Translations under genes and position numbers: made by a program | Assembly: GCF_022627955.1 (NCBI RefSeq) | Contig: NZ_JABXGD010000002.1 | Span: 124,001 to 188,000 of the forward strand | Direction of reading: 5' to 3' | From: Microbacterium sp. C5A9 | Lineage (GTDB): Bacteria; Actinomycetota; Actinomycetes; Actinomycetales; Microbacteriaceae | DNA length: 64,000 nucleotides | Notes under the pieces: model-generated | What the model saw: the letters and a program-made list of their open reading frames with translations, nothing else | Database searches by the model: none | What the model was told of the DNA's origin: nothing | Part shown: one piece after another, positions 63,363-64,000 of the stretch | Layout of the letters: each line of letters begins with the position of its first letter | Numbering within the stretch: the first letter of the stretch is position 1

Positions 63363-64000
63363 ATGCCGACCACGGCAACCGCCGCCACACGGCGCAAGAA
63401 GACATCTCGTCGCGACGACGAGGCACCGCTGATCCCGATCCTCGCGCGCAAGGTCCGCGAGATCGAGGCGAAGTCGCAGCGAGGCAAGCTGGGGCCGACC
63501 AATCGCGTGAAGTTCCAGGTGATCGCTTTCCTCGTCCGCGAGGAGCGCGCACGCGTGAAGGCGGACTCCGAGATCGCGGACGGCGCGCGGGCGGAACTGC
63601 TCAAGCGCCTCGACGGCGTGGCGACGATCCTCGCCAAGACTGCGGCGCGCGACACCTCGCTGATCCAGCTCCTCGAGGCCGACCAGGCCACGTCGCCGGT
63701 CGCGAAGCGCATGCGGCGCGACTGGCTGCTGGAATCCGGCGCGGAGCTCGCTCCCGAGGAGCTGATCATCGCCGACATCGCGCCGGTCCAGATGCCCGTG
63801 GTTCCGGCGGCGATCGCCGAGCGTCAGGTCACGCCCCCCTCGGTCGAGGCGCGTCAGCTGGCCAACCCGTTCCTCGCCCCTGACCTCACCCCGCGGGCGG
63901 CCACCACTCCTCGCCGTCGTCTGGACGGCTGGGAGCTGATGGGCCCCCTGTACAAGGCGTTCGAGACCGGCGCAGGGGGCTCGGCGGCGAGCATGGATCT
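63363..64000 (+). CDS. N-terminal part of an unidentified protein, cut by window end
   Basis: An ATG with a near-perfect AGGAGG (63354-63359) opens a frame that stays open for 212 codons to the window end. The N-terminus is Ala/Thr then basic (TRRKKTSRRDDEAP), followed by a charged helical segment LIPILARKVREIEAKSQRG, GPTNRVKFQVIAFLVREERARVKAD and RMRRDWLLESGAELAPEELIIAD. I do not recognise it with confidence. It may be the accessory N-terminal domain of a DEAD/DEAH-type helicase, as some actinobacterial helicases next to ribF begin with a similar basic helical part, but no helicase motif lies inside the window. Confidence 0.6.
   Translation, partial: MPTTATAATRRKKTSRRDDEAPLIPILARKVREIEAKSQRGKLGPTNRVKFQVIAFLVREERARVKADSEIADGARAELLKRLDGVATILAKTAARDTSLIQLLEADQATSPVAKRMRRDWLLESGAELAPEELIIADIAPVQMPVVPAAIAERQVTPPSVEARQLANPFLAPDLTPRAATTPRRRLDGWELMGPLYKAFETGAGGSAASMD

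Overview
This window reads as chromosomal core genome of a high-GC actinobacterium. It is most likely a Microbacteriaceae member close to Microbacterium: GTG starts are frequent, the run hom-thrB-rho-prfA follows lysA, Rho and IF-2 carry long low-complexity N-terminal extensions, the ATP synthase epsilon subunit is very short, and many promoters have TAGGCT-like -10 boxes about 6 nt ahead of the start codon. The assignment is inference from gene content and order; no rRNA or tRNA gene is present to fix it.

Layout. 1-1.9 kb: an LmeA-like lipid-binding protein and a BrkB-type membrane protein. 2.0-9.0 kb: lysA, hom, thrB, rho, prfA. 9.0-13.1 kb: a citrate/dicarboxylate-sensing type two-component pair divergent from a CitMHS transporter. 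13.1-15.1 kb: a small holin-like membrane protein and cysK-cysE. 15.2-18.5 kb: prmC, tsaC, a WecA/TagO-type transferase and an AtpI-like protein. 18.7-25.5 kb: the full atpBEFHAGDC operon, closed by a strong hairpin. 25.5-33.6 kb: YaaA, a DUF5684-like Pro-rich membrane protein, a PP2C phosphatase, a shortened EccC/EssC-like FtsK/SpoIIIE ATPase, an L-asparaginase II homologue, an OsmC protein and a PlsC acyltransferase.

33.7-44.5 kb: an FKBP lipoprotein, dxr, a divergent MurE-like ligase, a YcnI protein with a His-rich membrane partner, a site-2 protease, a fused trpEG gene behind a classic Trp-codon attenuator, ispG and an AlaX-like editing protein. 44.5-52.4 kb: a nucleotidyltransferase, an RNB ribonuclease, an isocitrate lyase/PEP mutase family protein, proS, a PPOX-fold stress protein, a LOG-family protein and a flavin amine oxidase. 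52.5-57.2 kb: nusA-ylxR-infB-rbfA. 57.3-64.0 kb: a large LuxR-type regulator, mutY, truB, two small membrane proteins, ribF and the 5' part of an unidentified gene cut by the window end.

Functional themes are the aspartate pathway (lysA, hom, thrB), transcription termination and translation (rho, prfA, prmC, tsaC, nusA, infB, rbfA, truB, proS), ATP synthesis, two steps of the MEP isoprenoid route (dxr, ispG), and cysteine and tryptophan synthesis. The clearest non-coding signals are the trp attenuator at 42.2-42.3 kb, a 14-bp perfect inverted repeat enclosing the -10 and start codon of proS, several long hairpins, and a repeated leaderless-promoter pattern. I saw no CRISPR array, prophage, insertion sequence, rRNA or tRNA. 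No interval above about 300 bases lacks a gene.
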